Positions 26,242-36,237 of a stretch of DNA of 40,044 bases are shown piece by piece. The notes under the pieces were generated by a model. That model was not told the origin of the DNA. It did no database searches and was given only the letters and a program-made list of their open reading frames with translations. How positions within the stretch are numbered: position 1 is the stretch's first letter; each line of letters starts with the position of its first letter. The position numbers and the translations under genes were made by a program. This stretch comes from Acidobacteriaceae bacterium (GTDB lineage Bacteria > Acidobacteriota > Terriglobia > Terriglobales > Acidobacteriaceae), in assembly GCA_025462925.1 (NCBI GenBank), contig JAOAPL010000300.1, positions 1-40,044 on the forward strand, written 5' to 3'.

Positions 26242-29200
26242 AATGCTTGTCCTAAGGTGATGAATAGTTGTGTTGAATTGATACCGGGGATCGGATTCAG
26301 GTTGTGCCCAACGTCGATCCGCACCGGTCCCACCGGCGTCGCATACCGAAGTCCCAGGCCAATGGTGTTGCTATAACTGCCGTGGAACCCTATATGCTGA
26401 AAGACATTGCCACCATCGTAGAAGGCAGCCACGCCCAGCCCTTTCTTCACAGGCACGGGGATACGGAATTCGGAATTGATGATCAACAACTGAATCCCGC
26501 CGACCGGCACACGAATCAGCGAACAGGTGGATAGATCAGAAGGATTGCCACAAGCTTGAACACTCTGCTGGGGGCCTGCGCCATTCAGCGGAAATCCGCG
26601 CAGTGTGCTGCCACCACCGGAAAAAAACTTTTCACTGATAGGGACGTGACTACTGCCAATAGCTTGTTCAAGACCAATGCGGAGGCTGTTGGCCCAGATG
26701 ATGTCAGCAGGAATTTTCTTGTAGTACGCCGTTTGCGCGAGGAGCTTCGTGAAGCTGTCGCTGGAGCCCATCCATATTGGATTGAAAGCGAATTCGAAAC
26801 TTTCGTAAATGCCCTTATGCGCATCCAGAGGCATGTCACGAGTGTCGCGGGTAAATGTGCTGGAGAGCCGCGACAAGCGAACATGCTGGTCTTCTGGGGG
26901 AATCAACTCTGGGATTAACAGCTGGGACACCCCAGTCTCGCTGAAGCTGTAACGTAAAAAGACGTTCTGAGTCTTGGCCGGGTCCAGCGTACGCTGGAAC
27001 TGAAATCCAACCCGCCCCTGATTCGAAATGAAGATTGGATTCTCGCTGTTGTGCTCGCCTGAGAGCGATACATTCGAACTCCACTTTGACCACCGGAAGA
27101 GAGGATCGGTGTACGTCACAGCTCCACGCTGTTCCAGGCGAGCAGCCAATGCAGACAACGTGATCGATTCCGCTTTGCCGCGGAGGTTGCTACGGGTGTA
27201 TTCAAAACTTCCGCGCGGCCCCCAAAATGTCTGTTCGCTGGTAACGAAATTGGACGGCAAGCCGATTGGCGGCAGCCCCGGCACCGCAATGGTGCCGCCG
27301 GGAATGTTGCCACCGCGATTGATCACTTCAAACCCGAAGCCATATGTGATCGAGTTTTTGTTAGATTCGTGGACTTTTACAACCACATCTTCTTCAGTCT
27401 GAGTAGTGATCTGCCGACGCGGGTCCACCTGGGCCCAATCGAATATATTCCGCGTGTACAGAAGGGTTTCTGAAGAGAGCAAATCATTTTCTTTGAGCGG
27501 ACGTCCGGGCTGAATGGAAGCCGTGTCCATCTGAATCAACCTTGGCTGCGTGTATCTGCGCCCTAAGGTTACGATTGACGCCGTATGTACTTGGGGGCCT
27601 TCGTTGATCTTGTAAACCACTTCGAGCCGATGCGGCTGGTTTGGCACCTTCTCGGCAGTTTGCCGGAAGTTTGCCGTCAGGTATCCCAGTTCCAGATAGC
27701 GCGCAATGATCTGGTTGCGGTCGTTGTCCGCAAGCTTCTGTGAGTACGGTTTCCCTGGCGCAAGGTTGAGCCCTTTGGGCGCGACCTCCGACTCCGGCAG
27801 ACTATTGCCCTCGAGCCTCAGCGCCTGAACAATGTCCTGCTCGCCTTCCTCCACTCGTAGGGTGACAACGATGTTTTCTCCCCGGGTAGTGACTTGAGGT
27901 GTTATTTTTACGTCGCTGAATCCGGCTGCTTGGTAAACACCTTTCAGGTTGGTGATACTTTTTCTCAAGTCGCGGTCGCTGAATTTGCCGTGCGTAAAGA
28001 AGTGAGCTTTTTTTAGCGTGGCATGACTAAGCAGCTCCTTCTCCGGCATATGTTGATTGCCGACAATGGAGACCTCCGCTACGCGGTGCCGCGGGCCCTT
28101 GGTGATTTGGTACAGGATCGTTTCGGCGGGAGAATGTTTGAGCTCTTTGCTGTCAACCTTGACGTCGAAATAACCCTTCGACTGGAAATGTGAGACCAGG
28201 TTTTGCTGGCCCTCCTGAATAACCTCCGGATTCACACCTAGCTGCTGGTAAACGGGCAACAACTTCTTGCGGGTCCAGCTCCATAGGTGCGCACCTTCAA
28301 CCTCCACGTGTATGAGTGGGCCGGGTTGGACATTGAAGGTGACCTCCGCCAGGTTCGACTCCCGGTCATACTTTGCCCCCTGAAGCTGGACCTGTGCATC
28401 CAGATAGTCCTGTTTTGCCAGCAGATTTTGAAGGTATTGCGTAGCATTCTGGAGTGTCTTGAATTTGTAGGTCTTATTAGGCCGGATTGCAGCGCCTCGC
28501 AGCCGCGCCCTGAACGACTGCAAAGATTTCTTCAAGTGCTCAGATTGGTCTGCTGGCGCGCCGGTGATATTTACGTTTCCGAACTTCGCCCGCTGATTCA
28601 TGTTGATGTTGAACATGACGTTTGCCAGCCCGTGCTTCTCGTCGTTCTGCACCTGCGGTTTCACTTGTGACAGGAAATACCCAGCTCGCTTGAGGAATGT
28701 TTCCAATCCTTGCTGCGCGCGTTCCACGTCTAATTCGTTGTATTCGCCGCGCGGAGGGTAGTTGGTCACCTGCAACAGCCTGGAGTAGGAAAGCGAGTTA
28801 CTCGCCCCCGGAAAATCAAAGATCCCGAAATATATTGCCGGTTGCAGAACGAACAGAACGCGCACTCCGTCCGGATCCGGCCATACTTCGAGCTGGACGT
28901 CGTGGAATTTCCCCGTCCGCTTCAATGCGGCAATAGACTGGTCCACCTTCGTTTGCGAAAACGGCTCCCCCTTTTTTTGTGCAAGGTAAGGCAGCAGATC
29001 TGCCGTACGGACATTGGGTTGACCGGCGATCTCTACTGACGAAACTCTTTGCCCCTCATAGCTGGGTAAGACTTGGGCGGTCTGCGGAGCCGTCTTGGGC
29101 GTTTGGCTGGGTTGTTGCGTGGGTGTGGTTTGTGCTCCGGCGCCGACACTTAGCGCGATGCAAGCCGCTATCGCGACCGTAAACCGAAAGCATGCTGCCA

Positions 29201-29303
29201 GTAAAACTCTGCCCCCACTCTCGACCACGATGACTTTCCCTTTTCCTTGATTGCTGGTCGGCGTCACCATGTTCCGGTTCGGCTGCGTTCCCCACGGGCT
29301 CAC
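26238..29303 (-). CDS. BamA/TamA family outer-membrane protein with POTRA repeats
   Basis: POTRA-like repeats (VSSVEIAGQPNVRTADLLPYLAQKKGEPFSQTKVDQSIAALKRTG; RVAEVSIVGNQHMPEKELLSHATLKK...) and C-terminal Bac_surface_Ag barrel (FFSGGGSTLRGFPLNGAGPQ... GLGLRYATPVGPVRIDVGHNLNP). 4 bp overlap with tamB. Confidence 0.94.
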   Translation of the reverse strand: MSPWGTQPNRNMVTPTSNQGKGKVIVVESGGRVLLAACFRFTVAIAACIALSVGAGAQTTPTQQPSQTPKTAPQTAQVLPSYEGQRVSSVEIAGQPNVRTADLLPYLAQKKGEPFSQTKVDQSIAALKRTGKFHDVQLEVWPDPDGVRVLFVLQPAIYFGIFDFPGASNSLSYSRLLQVTNYPPRGEYNELDVERAQQGLETFLKRAGYFLSQVKPQVQNDEKHGLANVMFNINMNQRAKFGNVNITGAPADQSEHLKKSLQSFRARLRGAAIRPNKTYKFKTLQNATQYLQNLLAKQDYLDAQVQLQGAKYDRESNLAEVTFNVQPGPLIHVEVEGAHLWSWTRKKLLPVYQQLGVNPEVIQEGQQNLVSHFQSKGYFDVKVDSKELKHSPAETILYQITKGPRHRVAEVSIVGNQHMPEKELLSHATLKKAHFFTHGKFSDRDLRKSITNLKGVYQAAGFSDVKITPQVTTRGENIVVTLRVEEGEQDIVQALRLEGNSLPESEVAPKGLNLAPGKPYSQKLADNDRNQIIARYLELGYLTANFRQTAEKVPNQPHRLEVVYKINEGPQVHTASIVTLGRRYTQPRLIQMDTASIQPGRPLKENDLLSSETLLYTRNIFDWAQVDPRRQITTQTEEDVVVKVHESNKNSITYGFGFEVINRGGNIPGGTIAVPGLPPIGLPSNFVTSEQTFWGPRGSFEYTRSNLRGKAESITLSALAARLEQRGAVTYTDPLFRWSKWSSNVSLSGEHNSENPIFISNQGRVGFQFQRTLDPAKTQNVFLRYSFSETGVSQLLIPELIPPEDQHVRLSRLSSTFTRDTRDMPLDAHKGIYESFEFAFNPIWMGSSDSFTKLLAQTAYYKKIPADIIWANSLRIGLEQAIGSSHVPISEKFFSGGGSTLRGFPLNGAGPQQSVQACGNPSDLSTCSLIRVPVGGIQLLIINSEFRIPVPVKKGLGVAAFYDGGNVFQHIGFHGSYSNTIGLGLRYATPVGPVRIDVGHNLNPIPGINSTQLFITLGQAF

Positions 29304-29487
29304 ACCCGAGTTGAGCGAAATTCTGAGTCCCTACTTTGGAGATGCAGGCCAGAGGTGCCTGTTTGTCCCATTGTCGATTCAACTCTAGATTTGCAGATTT
29401 GCGCATCAGCAACTCTGCATCTGGCGTTTTCAGAACTCTGGCGTTGCTCATTGTCGCAATCACTGCGCGATGCTAGACTGCCCGCCC

Positions 29488-30498
29488 ATGAGAAAAATTG
29501 CTTTCACCTTTGCTGTTTTGTTCTTGTCGTGTATCTGCGTGGCCCAGAGCACAAGCCCTAATGTGGTTCACTACAAACTGGACGAGAAAAAGCTGAAATA
29601 TCTGTTCGCGACCTCCGAGCCAGTGTTGCACCTGAAGTCCGACGATGTTCTTGAGACCAATACCGTCGATTGTTTCGGAAACGTTCTGCAGAAACCGGGC
29701 GATACCCTCAGCATGGCCAAGGGCGACAATCCTCTGACAGGTCCGTTTTTTGTCGACGGCGCAGAACCCGGCGATACCCTCGCCGTGAAAATCCTTGATC
29801 TGCAGGTGGACAGCAAGCAGGGAGTCGGCACTATTGCGCAAGGATTCGGCGCGATCAACAGCACCAACTACACTCCCATGATCAATGCGCCGATCGGCGA
29901 AAAGATCTGGTTCTACCCCATCGATCAAACGACGAACACGGCCACCTTCAAGGCGCTCGACTCCAAATTCTCGGTGAAGGTTCCTCTTCATCCTTTTCTC
30001 GGCTGCATCGGCGTAGCGCCCGCAGGGGGAGAGGCGCGAAGCTCCATCGTCCCCGCCGAATTCGGCGGCAACATGGATTCACCGGAGGCCAGTGCAGGGA
30101 ACACCGTCTACTTTCCCGTGAACTCCCCGGGTGCGCTGCTTTTTGTGGGCGACGGCCACGCCGCCATGGGTGATGGTGAGATTGGCGGTACGGCTATCGA
30201 GGTTCCTATGCGAGTGCGTGTTCAGGTGCACCTGATCAAAGGACAGAAGATCGGCTGGCCCCGCTTCGAAAACGAGGAATACATCATGACGGTGGGCGCC
30301 TACCGCCCGCTAGACGACGCACTCCGTATCGCCTACACCGAACTGGTTGGCTGGATGCACAAGGACTATGCAATCTCGGAGATGGACGCCTACGAACTGC
30401 TCTCAGAAGTGGGCGAGGTGCACCTCAACGAGATGGTCGATCCCAATTACGTGATCGTCGCAAAGATAAAGAAGAAATACCTGCCGCCGCATCGATAG
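29488..30498 (+). CDS. Exported acetamidase/formamidase family protein
   Basis: Signal-like MRKIAFTFAVLFLSCICVAQ; NPLTGPFFVDGAEPGDTLAVKILDLQ, HPFLGCIGVAPA, GGNMDSPEASAGNTVYFPVNSPGALLFVGDGHAAMGDGEIGGTAIE are FmdA_AmdA family motifs. Confidence 0.93.
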   Translation: MRKIAFTFAVLFLSCICVAQSTSPNVVHYKLDEKKLKYLFATSEPVLHLKSDDVLETNTVDCFGNVLQKPGDTLSMAKGDNPLTGPFFVDGAEPGDTLAVKILDLQVDSKQGVGTIAQGFGAINSTNYTPMINAPIGEKIWFYPIDQTTNTATFKALDSKFSVKVPLHPFLGCIGVAPAGGEARSSIVPAEFGGNMDSPEASAGNTVYFPVNSPGALLFVGDGHAAMGDGEIGGTAIEVPMRVRVQVHLIKGQKIGWPRFENEEYIMTVGAYRPLDDALRIAYTELVGWMHKDYAISEMDAYELLSEVGEVHLNEMVDPNYVIVAKIKKKYLPPHR

Positions 30499-30556
30499 GC
30501 TGGATTCGCGGCAGGGGCGCTGTTGTAAACTGATGAAAGCAGTCGCGTTGCAGCGT

Positions 30557-30633
30557 GGCCCCGTAGCTCAGATGGATAGAGCAGCAGTTTCCTAAACTGT
30601 TGGTCGGAAGTTCGACTCTTCCCGGGGTCACCA
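30557..30633 (+). tRNA. tRNA-Arg (anticodon CCT), CCA encoded
   Basis: GGCCCCG TA GCTC AGATGGATA GAGC A GCAGT TTCCTAA ACTGT TGGTC GGAAG TTCGACT CTTCC CGGGGTC A CCA folds as a cloverleaf. Confidence 0.95.
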
Positions 30634-30636
30634 CAC

Positions 30637-31026
30637 CTATGTTCCTGCCTTCTTCTCAAGAGGAGTCGCTAGGTATTTCTCGACTTCACGGAACAGGGTT
30701 TTCATATCCAGCGGCTTGGTTATGTAGCCGTCGAAGCCGGCGCCAAGCACCTTTTCCCGGTCGCCATCCATGGCATAAGCCGTGAGTGCAACCACTTTGA
30801 GGTTGCACAGCGATGAGTCAGCGCGGATCTTATGCACTAATCCGTACCCATCTAAAACTGGCATTTGAATGTCGGCGAGCACAAGATCGGGCCGAAGTTC
30901 AATGATCTTCTCAAAGGCTTCCTGGCCGTCTGATGCTTGTATTACGTGGTATCCACCAGACTCCAGCATTTCGCGGATCAATTCTCGATTGGCAGAATAG
31001 TCTTCGGCAATAAGAATAGTTTTCAT
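30637..31026 (-). CDS. Single-domain CheY-like response regulator
   Basis: MKTILIAEDYSANRELIREMLESGGYHVIQASDGQEAFEKIIELRPDLVLADIQMPVLDGYGL...KVVALTAYAMDGDREKVLGAGFDGYITKPL. Confidence 0.96.
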   Translation of the reverse strand: MKTILIAEDYSANRELIREMLESGGYHVIQASDGQEAFEKIIELRPDLVLADIQMPVLDGYGLVHKIRADSSLCNLKVVALTAYAMDGDREKVLGAGFDGYITKPLDMKTLFREVEKYLATPLEKKAGT

Positions 31027-33944
31027 GTGTTACTCGCTGACCTCGCGGCGCTTGAGTTCTTCAAAACCTTTCGTATCTGTCGGAGCAGGTCTTCTTTCCA
31101 GGGGCCTTCTTTTCGGAATACAGCGCCTGCCTCCTTGTTCAGCAAGGCAATTTCCTGGGCACTCAAATCTTTGGACGTGATAACGAAGACCGGTACTCCG
31201 ATGAGGGCCTCATTTCGCCTAAGCTCGCGAAGAAGCTCAAAGCCGTCCATTTCAGGCATCAACAGGTCGAGCAGGATCGCGCATGGCTTAGTTTCGCTTA
31301 ACAATTGCAATGCAGCTTTGCCGTTCTCTGCCACATGGGGAATATAGCCCGCATTTTGCAGACACTGGCTCAGGAGATCTCGTGTCTGCTGATCGTCATC
31401 GACGACCAGAACGTCGCTGCAGCCGCCCGACTGCACTTGAACGTGCCGGCTGATAGTCGCCAGCAGTAGTGATTTGTCAACAGGCTTGACTAGGTAGTCG
31501 GCCGCGCCCAACGCAATACCAAGGTTTCTTTGGTCTATGACGGAAACAATCACAACCGGGATTGTGGCAGTCTCCGGTGTGTTGCGTAGATCATAGAGCG
31601 TTCCAAAGCCGCTGCCATTCGGCATAAGAATATCCAAGGTGATTGCATCCGGCTTGAGAACTCGCGCGCTGTCCAAGGCCTCTTGTCCGCTGTTGGCTGT
31701 GACTACGGTGTAGCCCTCGCCCTCCAGATAACTGCAGAGTAGCTCACGGGCAACCGGGTCGTCGTCCACTACCATGATTTGAGGCTTTGCTGGATTGCCG
31801 GCAACGTGTCGTGTTGCAGAGACAACGGGATCGCCTGGATGCATAACGGATTTGGGCATGGTAAAGCTGAACTGACTTCCGTTACCATGTTCGCTTACAA
31901 CCCACAGCCGGCCTCCATGCTGTTGCACCAAACGCCTCGTGATCGCCAGCCCCAATCCCGTACCTTCCTTTACCCCTCGTGTTGTTTCACTCGCCTGGCG
32001 AAACTCCTCAAAAATAAGTTCCTGATCTTCGCGGCGGATTCCAATGCCCGTGTCCGACACTACGATCCTGGAAAAGTCGCCGTCAGACCAGCCCTCTATT
32101 CGAATCTTGCCGCCCTCTGGAGTGAACTTGATCCCGTTGCTGAGCAAGTTGTACAGGATCTGCTTGAAACGGACGCGGTCCGCACTCGCCGTCAGAACGC
32201 TTTCGATGCTTTGTGTTACCTCGATCCTTTTGGCCATTGCCAAAGGTCGGATGGTCGAGAGCACTTCGGGCAGCACATCGCCGATATAGAAGTCCTCAAG
32301 CTGTAGTTCCATCTGTCCAGATTCGATCTTGGATAGATCGAGTATGTCATTGATCAATTGCAAGAGGTGAGCTGACCCGGTCTTGATGTGCCCCACAAAA
32401 CGCGATTGCTTCTCATTCAAATCACCGGCTATCCGCTCTGAGAGCAGATCAGAGAAGCCCACGATAGCATTCAACGGAGTGCGCAGTTCATGACTCATGC
32501 TCGCCAGAAATTGGCTCTTCAATTGAGTGGCGCGCTCCACTTCCCGGTTACGTAGTTGCAATTCTGAGTTCGCGGCCTCCAGCTGGAAGTTGAGCTTTAA
32601 GATCGCGTCGTGTGCCCGATTGCGCTCAGAGATGTCACGAAGGAAGCAATTGAATGTGAGGCTTTTTCCATGCGGGATCGGAATGATCGAAAGCTCCACA
32701 GGGAATGGGCGCCCATCTTTGTGCAATGCGACGGTCTCAAATCGCTTGCTGGGCACTCGGGTTTTGTTTGCTTTCAAGAAACCGTCAATCGCTTCTCGAT
32801 AAAGTTCTCGCGCATGCCGTGGAAAAATGCTTTCTTCTATGTTTTGTCCGACAATCTCGGTGCTGGTCCATCCAAAAGTGCTCTCTGCTTGGGCGTTCCA
32901 GTCGCTGATCACTCCGTCGACATCTGTGGCGATGAACGCGTCATGGGCGCGATCGACGATCAATCTCGTGTGGTTTTCGCTGTCGCGAAGCTGCTTGTAC
33001 AGTGAAGCTACAAATGCGCTGCCTCCCAGCGCCAGAAGACCAATGATCAACGCCAATATAACCAGGCTCTTTTCATAGGCCCAGAGCAACTCTTGTAGAG
33101 CTGCGATAGGCAACTGACGCACGATGCCCCATCCAACAGAGCGGATAGGGGAATATGCCACTAGGAATTTCTCCCCTGCGATTGAAATGACTTTGCCGCC
33201 TGAGGCTTCAGCTTGATTCTTCGAAATCAAGTCCTTGATCTCTCGAGGTGTTTCCAGGACAACAACGCTTTTATCGCGTCTTCCAAAGACGTGCCCACCT
33301 TGGTCAACAAACGAGATCGACGTTGTGTTCGTGGGCATTAACGAATAAATATCTTTGGTGACACTTTCCAGGCTCTGAGTAGCAACAAAGATTCCGGCGT
33401 GCTGTCCGGAGCGATTATTTATGGGGACCGCGATCGCAACTACCCATGGATTGGAGCCTGTGTCGCTGCGGTAAATCGCCGAGGAATAGGGCTTCCAGTC
33501 TTTTGTGACTCCGGCGTACCAATCTTGCGAGCTGTAATTCTTTCCGATGACTTCGGGGACTGCGGGATAGGCAGCCTGAAGAGACCCATCTATGCCATAT
33601 ACTCTCGCAGATTCGAAATCCGGTTGCAGTTTCGATAATTGCTCCAGGTGCTTCGTAACCTCGTCAAATTTCTTTTCTTCCATTTGTTGCGGCAGCGAGG
33701 GGCGCGTCGCGAAGGACTCCAAAACAATGCGGCACTCGTCTAAATGTCTCACCAATATTCCGCCGATCAATCCTCCTTGTTGGGTGCTTTGGGCAATCAC
33801 TGTTGATGTGACCTGACGCAATAACAGCTTGTGCGCAGCAAAAATGAAAACGCTCACCGGCAACAATGCCAAAGCGATTGAGACCATGTAACTGCGAAAA
33901 GGATTCATCCGTAGCCAAGTTGCGGCCCGTTTAATGATGGACAT
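31023..33944 (-). CDS. Hybrid sensor histidine kinase (extracytoplasmic sensor - PAS - HisKA - HATPase - REC - REC)
   Basis: Two TM segments flanking a dCache-like domain; FLASMSHELRTPLNAIVGFSDLL H-box; DTGIGIRREDQELIFEEF, GTGLGLAI; two REC domains (VVDDDPVARELL, VVDDDQQTRDLL). Confidence 0.95.
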   Translation of the reverse strand: MSIIKRAATWLRMNPFRSYMVSIALALLPVSVFIFAAHKLLLRQVTSTVIAQSTQQGGLIGGILVRHLDECRIVLESFATRPSLPQQMEEKKFDEVTKHLEQLSKLQPDFESARVYGIDGSLQAAYPAVPEVIGKNYSSQDWYAGVTKDWKPYSSAIYRSDTGSNPWVVAIAVPINNRSGQHAGIFVATQSLESVTKDIYSLMPTNTTSISFVDQGGHVFGRRDKSVVVLETPREIKDLISKNQAEASGGKVISIAGEKFLVAYSPIRSVGWGIVRQLPIAALQELLWAYEKSLVILALIIGLLALGGSAFVASLYKQLRDSENHTRLIVDRAHDAFIATDVDGVISDWNAQAESTFGWTSTEIVGQNIEESIFPRHARELYREAIDGFLKANKTRVPSKRFETVALHKDGRPFPVELSIIPIPHGKSLTFNCFLRDISERNRAHDAILKLNFQLEAANSELQLRNREVERATQLKSQFLASMSHELRTPLNAIVGFSDLLSERIAGDLNEKQSRFVGHIKTGSAHLLQLINDILDLSKIESGQMELQLEDFYIGDVLPEVLSTIRPLAMAKRIEVTQSIESVLTASADRVRFKQILYNLLSNGIKFTPEGGKIRIEGWSDGDFSRIVVSDTGIGIRREDQELIFEEFRQASETTRGVKEGTGLGLAITRRLVQQHGGRLWVVSEHGNGSQFSFTMPKSVMHPGDPVVSATRHVAGNPAKPQIMVVDDDPVARELLCSYLEGEGYTVVTANSGQEALDSARVLKPDAITLDILMPNGSGFGTLYDLRNTPETATIPVVIVSVIDQRNLGIALGAADYLVKPVDKSLLLATISRHVQVQSGGCSDVLVVDDDQQTRDLLSQCLQNAGYIPHVAENGKAALQLLSETKPCAILLDLLMPEMDGFELLRELRRNEALIGVPVFVITSKDLSAQEIALLNKEAGAVFRKEGPWKEDLLRQIRKVLKNSSAARSASNT

Positions 33945-34120
33945 TAGCTCTTTCCGTGCAATGCTGTGAGTAGGTGAAACAGCCTACATTATGGAGCGTG
34001 GTTTTGGAGCGGAATAATTACTAAAGCAGGCAACACCATTGGTGCCGTTTGGGCTTACGAAAACCGGAATTTTGCAATTACGCAGCAATGAATTCAGTTC
34101 ATTGTGGTAGACAGCCGCAC

Positions 34121-35509
34121 TCAATCCAATCCGTACGCATGGATCTTATTGAGCAATGTTTTGTAGGAGACGCCCAGCCGCTCGGCCGCAACTGTCTTGT
34201 TCCACTTGCATTCGCGCAGCGTGGCTTCGATTTTCGCGCGCTCGACGGATTCCACCGCCCTGGCGGAGACTTCTTGCAGTGAACCGTCTAAGCTCTCGCT
34301 ATTCGGCGTACTCGTCCCGGTACTTGCCGATGCAGATGCCGCTCGCACATTGGCCGCCAGTCCCAGGTCAGCGGCATGAAGTTCGCCGTCGTTCAGTATC
34401 GACGCGCGCTCGATCACATTCTGCAACTCACGCACATTACCCGGCCAACTGTGGCATCGCAATGCGGAGATCGCATCGCTCGCAAACTTCAAACGAGGTT
34501 TCTTCCTTTCGCGGCGAAAGCGATCAAGAAAATGTTCGGCGATCAGCACGATGTCGTCTCCGCGATCACGTAGCGCGGGTATTCGGATAGGGAAGACGTT
34601 CAGCCGGTAAAACAGGTCGCTGCGAAACTCATTCGTGGCCGCCGCAGCTTGCAGATCGCGATTTGTAGCAGCGATCACGCGGACATCGGTGCGGAAGGGA
34701 ACTGTGCCGCCAAGCCGCTCCACCACCTTTTCTTCCAGCACGCGAAGCAGCTTCGATTGCGCTGCCAGCGGCAATTCACCGATTTCATCCAGAAAGATAG
34801 TGCCCCCGTGGGCGAGCTCGAATTTCCCGGGCCTGCGTGAATCGGCGCCGGTGAATGCGCCGCGCTCATGGCCAAACAGCTCATTTTCAATCAGTGTCTC
34901 AGGAATGGCCGCGCAGTTGATCGCCACCATGGTCTTGCTCGCTCGAGGGCTCAACTGATGTATCGCCCGCGCGAACAGCTCTTTGCCGGTTCCGCTCTCG
35001 CCTAGCAGTAACACCGTGCTGTCGGTGGCGGCGATGCGTTGCATCTCCCGCGCTGCCGCTTGTATTGTGGGGTGCTCACCTAGAATCCGCGGAAACCCAA
35101 AGCTTCGCGCGTATTCTTCTTTTAAAACGATGTTCTCCCGCAGCACCTGTTGTCGCTCGATCACGCGGGTCAAGATCTGTTCCAGATGGTCAAGGTCAAT
35201 CGGTTTTTGAATGAAGTCGTACGCGCCTTCGCGCATCGCCGAGACAGCTTGGGGAATCGTTCCGTAAGCCGTCATGATCACCACCGGAACTGTAGGATCA
35301 TCATCCAGCGCAGCCTTCAAAACATCCAGGCCTGAACCCGCCGGAAGTTTCAGGTCAGTGAGCACGGCAGAGAATCGTTGTTTGTGGAGTTGAAGGAGTG
35401 CCTCGTCTAAGTTCGCTGCCGGAACGGGAAGGAACTGCATGCGCGTGAGGGCATGCACCAGCATCTCCCGCAATTCCGCCTTGTCTTCAACCAGAAGGAT
35501 TGTTTCCAT
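34121..35509 (-). CDS. NtrC-family sigma-54-dependent response regulator
   Basis: REC (METILLVEDKAELREML), AAA+ GESGTGKELFARAIH, ERGAFTGA sigma-54 contact loop, Fis-type HTH (ATLRECKWNKTVAAERLGVSYKTLLNKIHAYGLD). Confidence 0.97.
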   Translation of the reverse strand: METILLVEDKAELREMLVHALTRMQFLPVPAANLDEALLQLHKQRFSAVLTDLKLPAGSGLDVLKAALDDDPTVPVVIMTAYGTIPQAVSAMREGAYDFIQKPIDLDHLEQILTRVIERQQVLRENIVLKEEYARSFGFPRILGEHPTIQAAAREMQRIAATDSTVLLLGESGTGKELFARAIHQLSPRASKTMVAINCAAIPETLIENELFGHERGAFTGADSRRPGKFELAHGGTIFLDEIGELPLAAQSKLLRVLEEKVVERLGGTVPFRTDVRVIAATNRDLQAAAATNEFRSDLFYRLNVFPIRIPALRDRGDDIVLIAEHFLDRFRRERKKPRLKFASDAISALRCHSWPGNVRELQNVIERASILNDGELHAADLGLAANVRAASASASTGTSTPNSESLDGSLQEVSARAVESVERAKIEATLRECKWNKTVAAERLGVSYKTLLNKIHAYGLD

Positions 35510-35527
35510 GACTCATCCGTAATGCGC

Positions 35528-35568
35528 AAAAAAGAAGCCTTCCGGCCGCGCTTGCGTCTCCGGAAGGC
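35528..35568 (-). terminator. Rho-independent terminator of 35587-36153 gene
   Basis: gccttccgg ... ccggaaggc, 9 bp perfect stem; on the minus strand followed by TTCTTTTTT. Confidence 0.75.
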
Positions 35569-35586
35569 ATTGTCAAAGCAGGCGAA

Positions 35587-36153
35587 CTAGTTTAGCGGAA
35601 CGCCGGTCTTGCGTCCTTCTTCTTTCATCTTGTCGAGTGCGGCGTTCCCGTCTGCAATGGCCTTTTTCTTGGCTGCTACATCTGATTGGTATTTGCGATC
35701 GTCTTCCGCATATTTCTTCTCGTCACGCAGCCGATTGCCTGCGTCGGCGTAAAATGTGGCGCCCCGAAGACGGTTTTCACGTTCCATCACATCGAGCTCT
35801 CGCTGCAGTTGCGTCAATTCGGACTTTTGTTTTTCGTACTTCGTCTTCAGCTCTTCCGCTGCCTTCTTCTTGTCATCGGCGGCGCTGCTGCTTTCATCAT
35901 CTCTGTCCGACTTGGAATCAGCCCTCGCCTTGTCGTCAGATTTTTTGGCATCTTTGCTGGTGTCGCCGCTTCCCGGATGGAACCCCAGACTATCGTTTGT
36001 GTACACCTTTTCAGTGGCAGAGGTGGTGCGCTTGTTCTTCTGCGCCGCTCGGGCTGCGTCCGCAAGAGTCTGTGCCGAAAGCGTCGCCGACGTCATCAGC
36101 ACTCCCGCGCCGCTCGCAATCATCAAAAAGCGTTTCAACTTCATGGTCATCAT
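35587..36153 (-). CDS. Hypothetical exported coiled-coil protein
   Basis: Signal peptide MKLKRFLMIASGAGVLMTSATLSAQTLADAARAAQ followed by K/E/D-rich coiled-coil (ADDKKKAAEELKTKYEKQKSELTQLQRELDVMERENRLRG). Confidence 0.8.
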   Translation of the reverse strand: MMTMKLKRFLMIASGAGVLMTSATLSAQTLADAARAAQKNKRTTSATEKVYTNDSLGFHPGSGDTSKDAKKSDDKARADSKSDRDDESSSAADDKKKAAEELKTKYEKQKSELTQLQRELDVMERENRLRGATFYADAGNRLRDEKKYAEDDRKYQSDVAAKKKAIADGNAALDKMKEEGRKTGVPLN

Positions 36154-36237
36154 GGATCGTGGTCCCCGTTAAGAGTTTTCCTGCCGCACTAGGCAAGCGT
36201 CCACTTAATTGCTAATAGAGGCTTAACTGCGGATATT

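Noticed and set aside
22228-29303. TamA/TamB pair as a novel secretion system
   Set aside because: Organisation (4 bp overlap, BamA-type barrel followed by TamB) is the known TamA-TamB arrangement.
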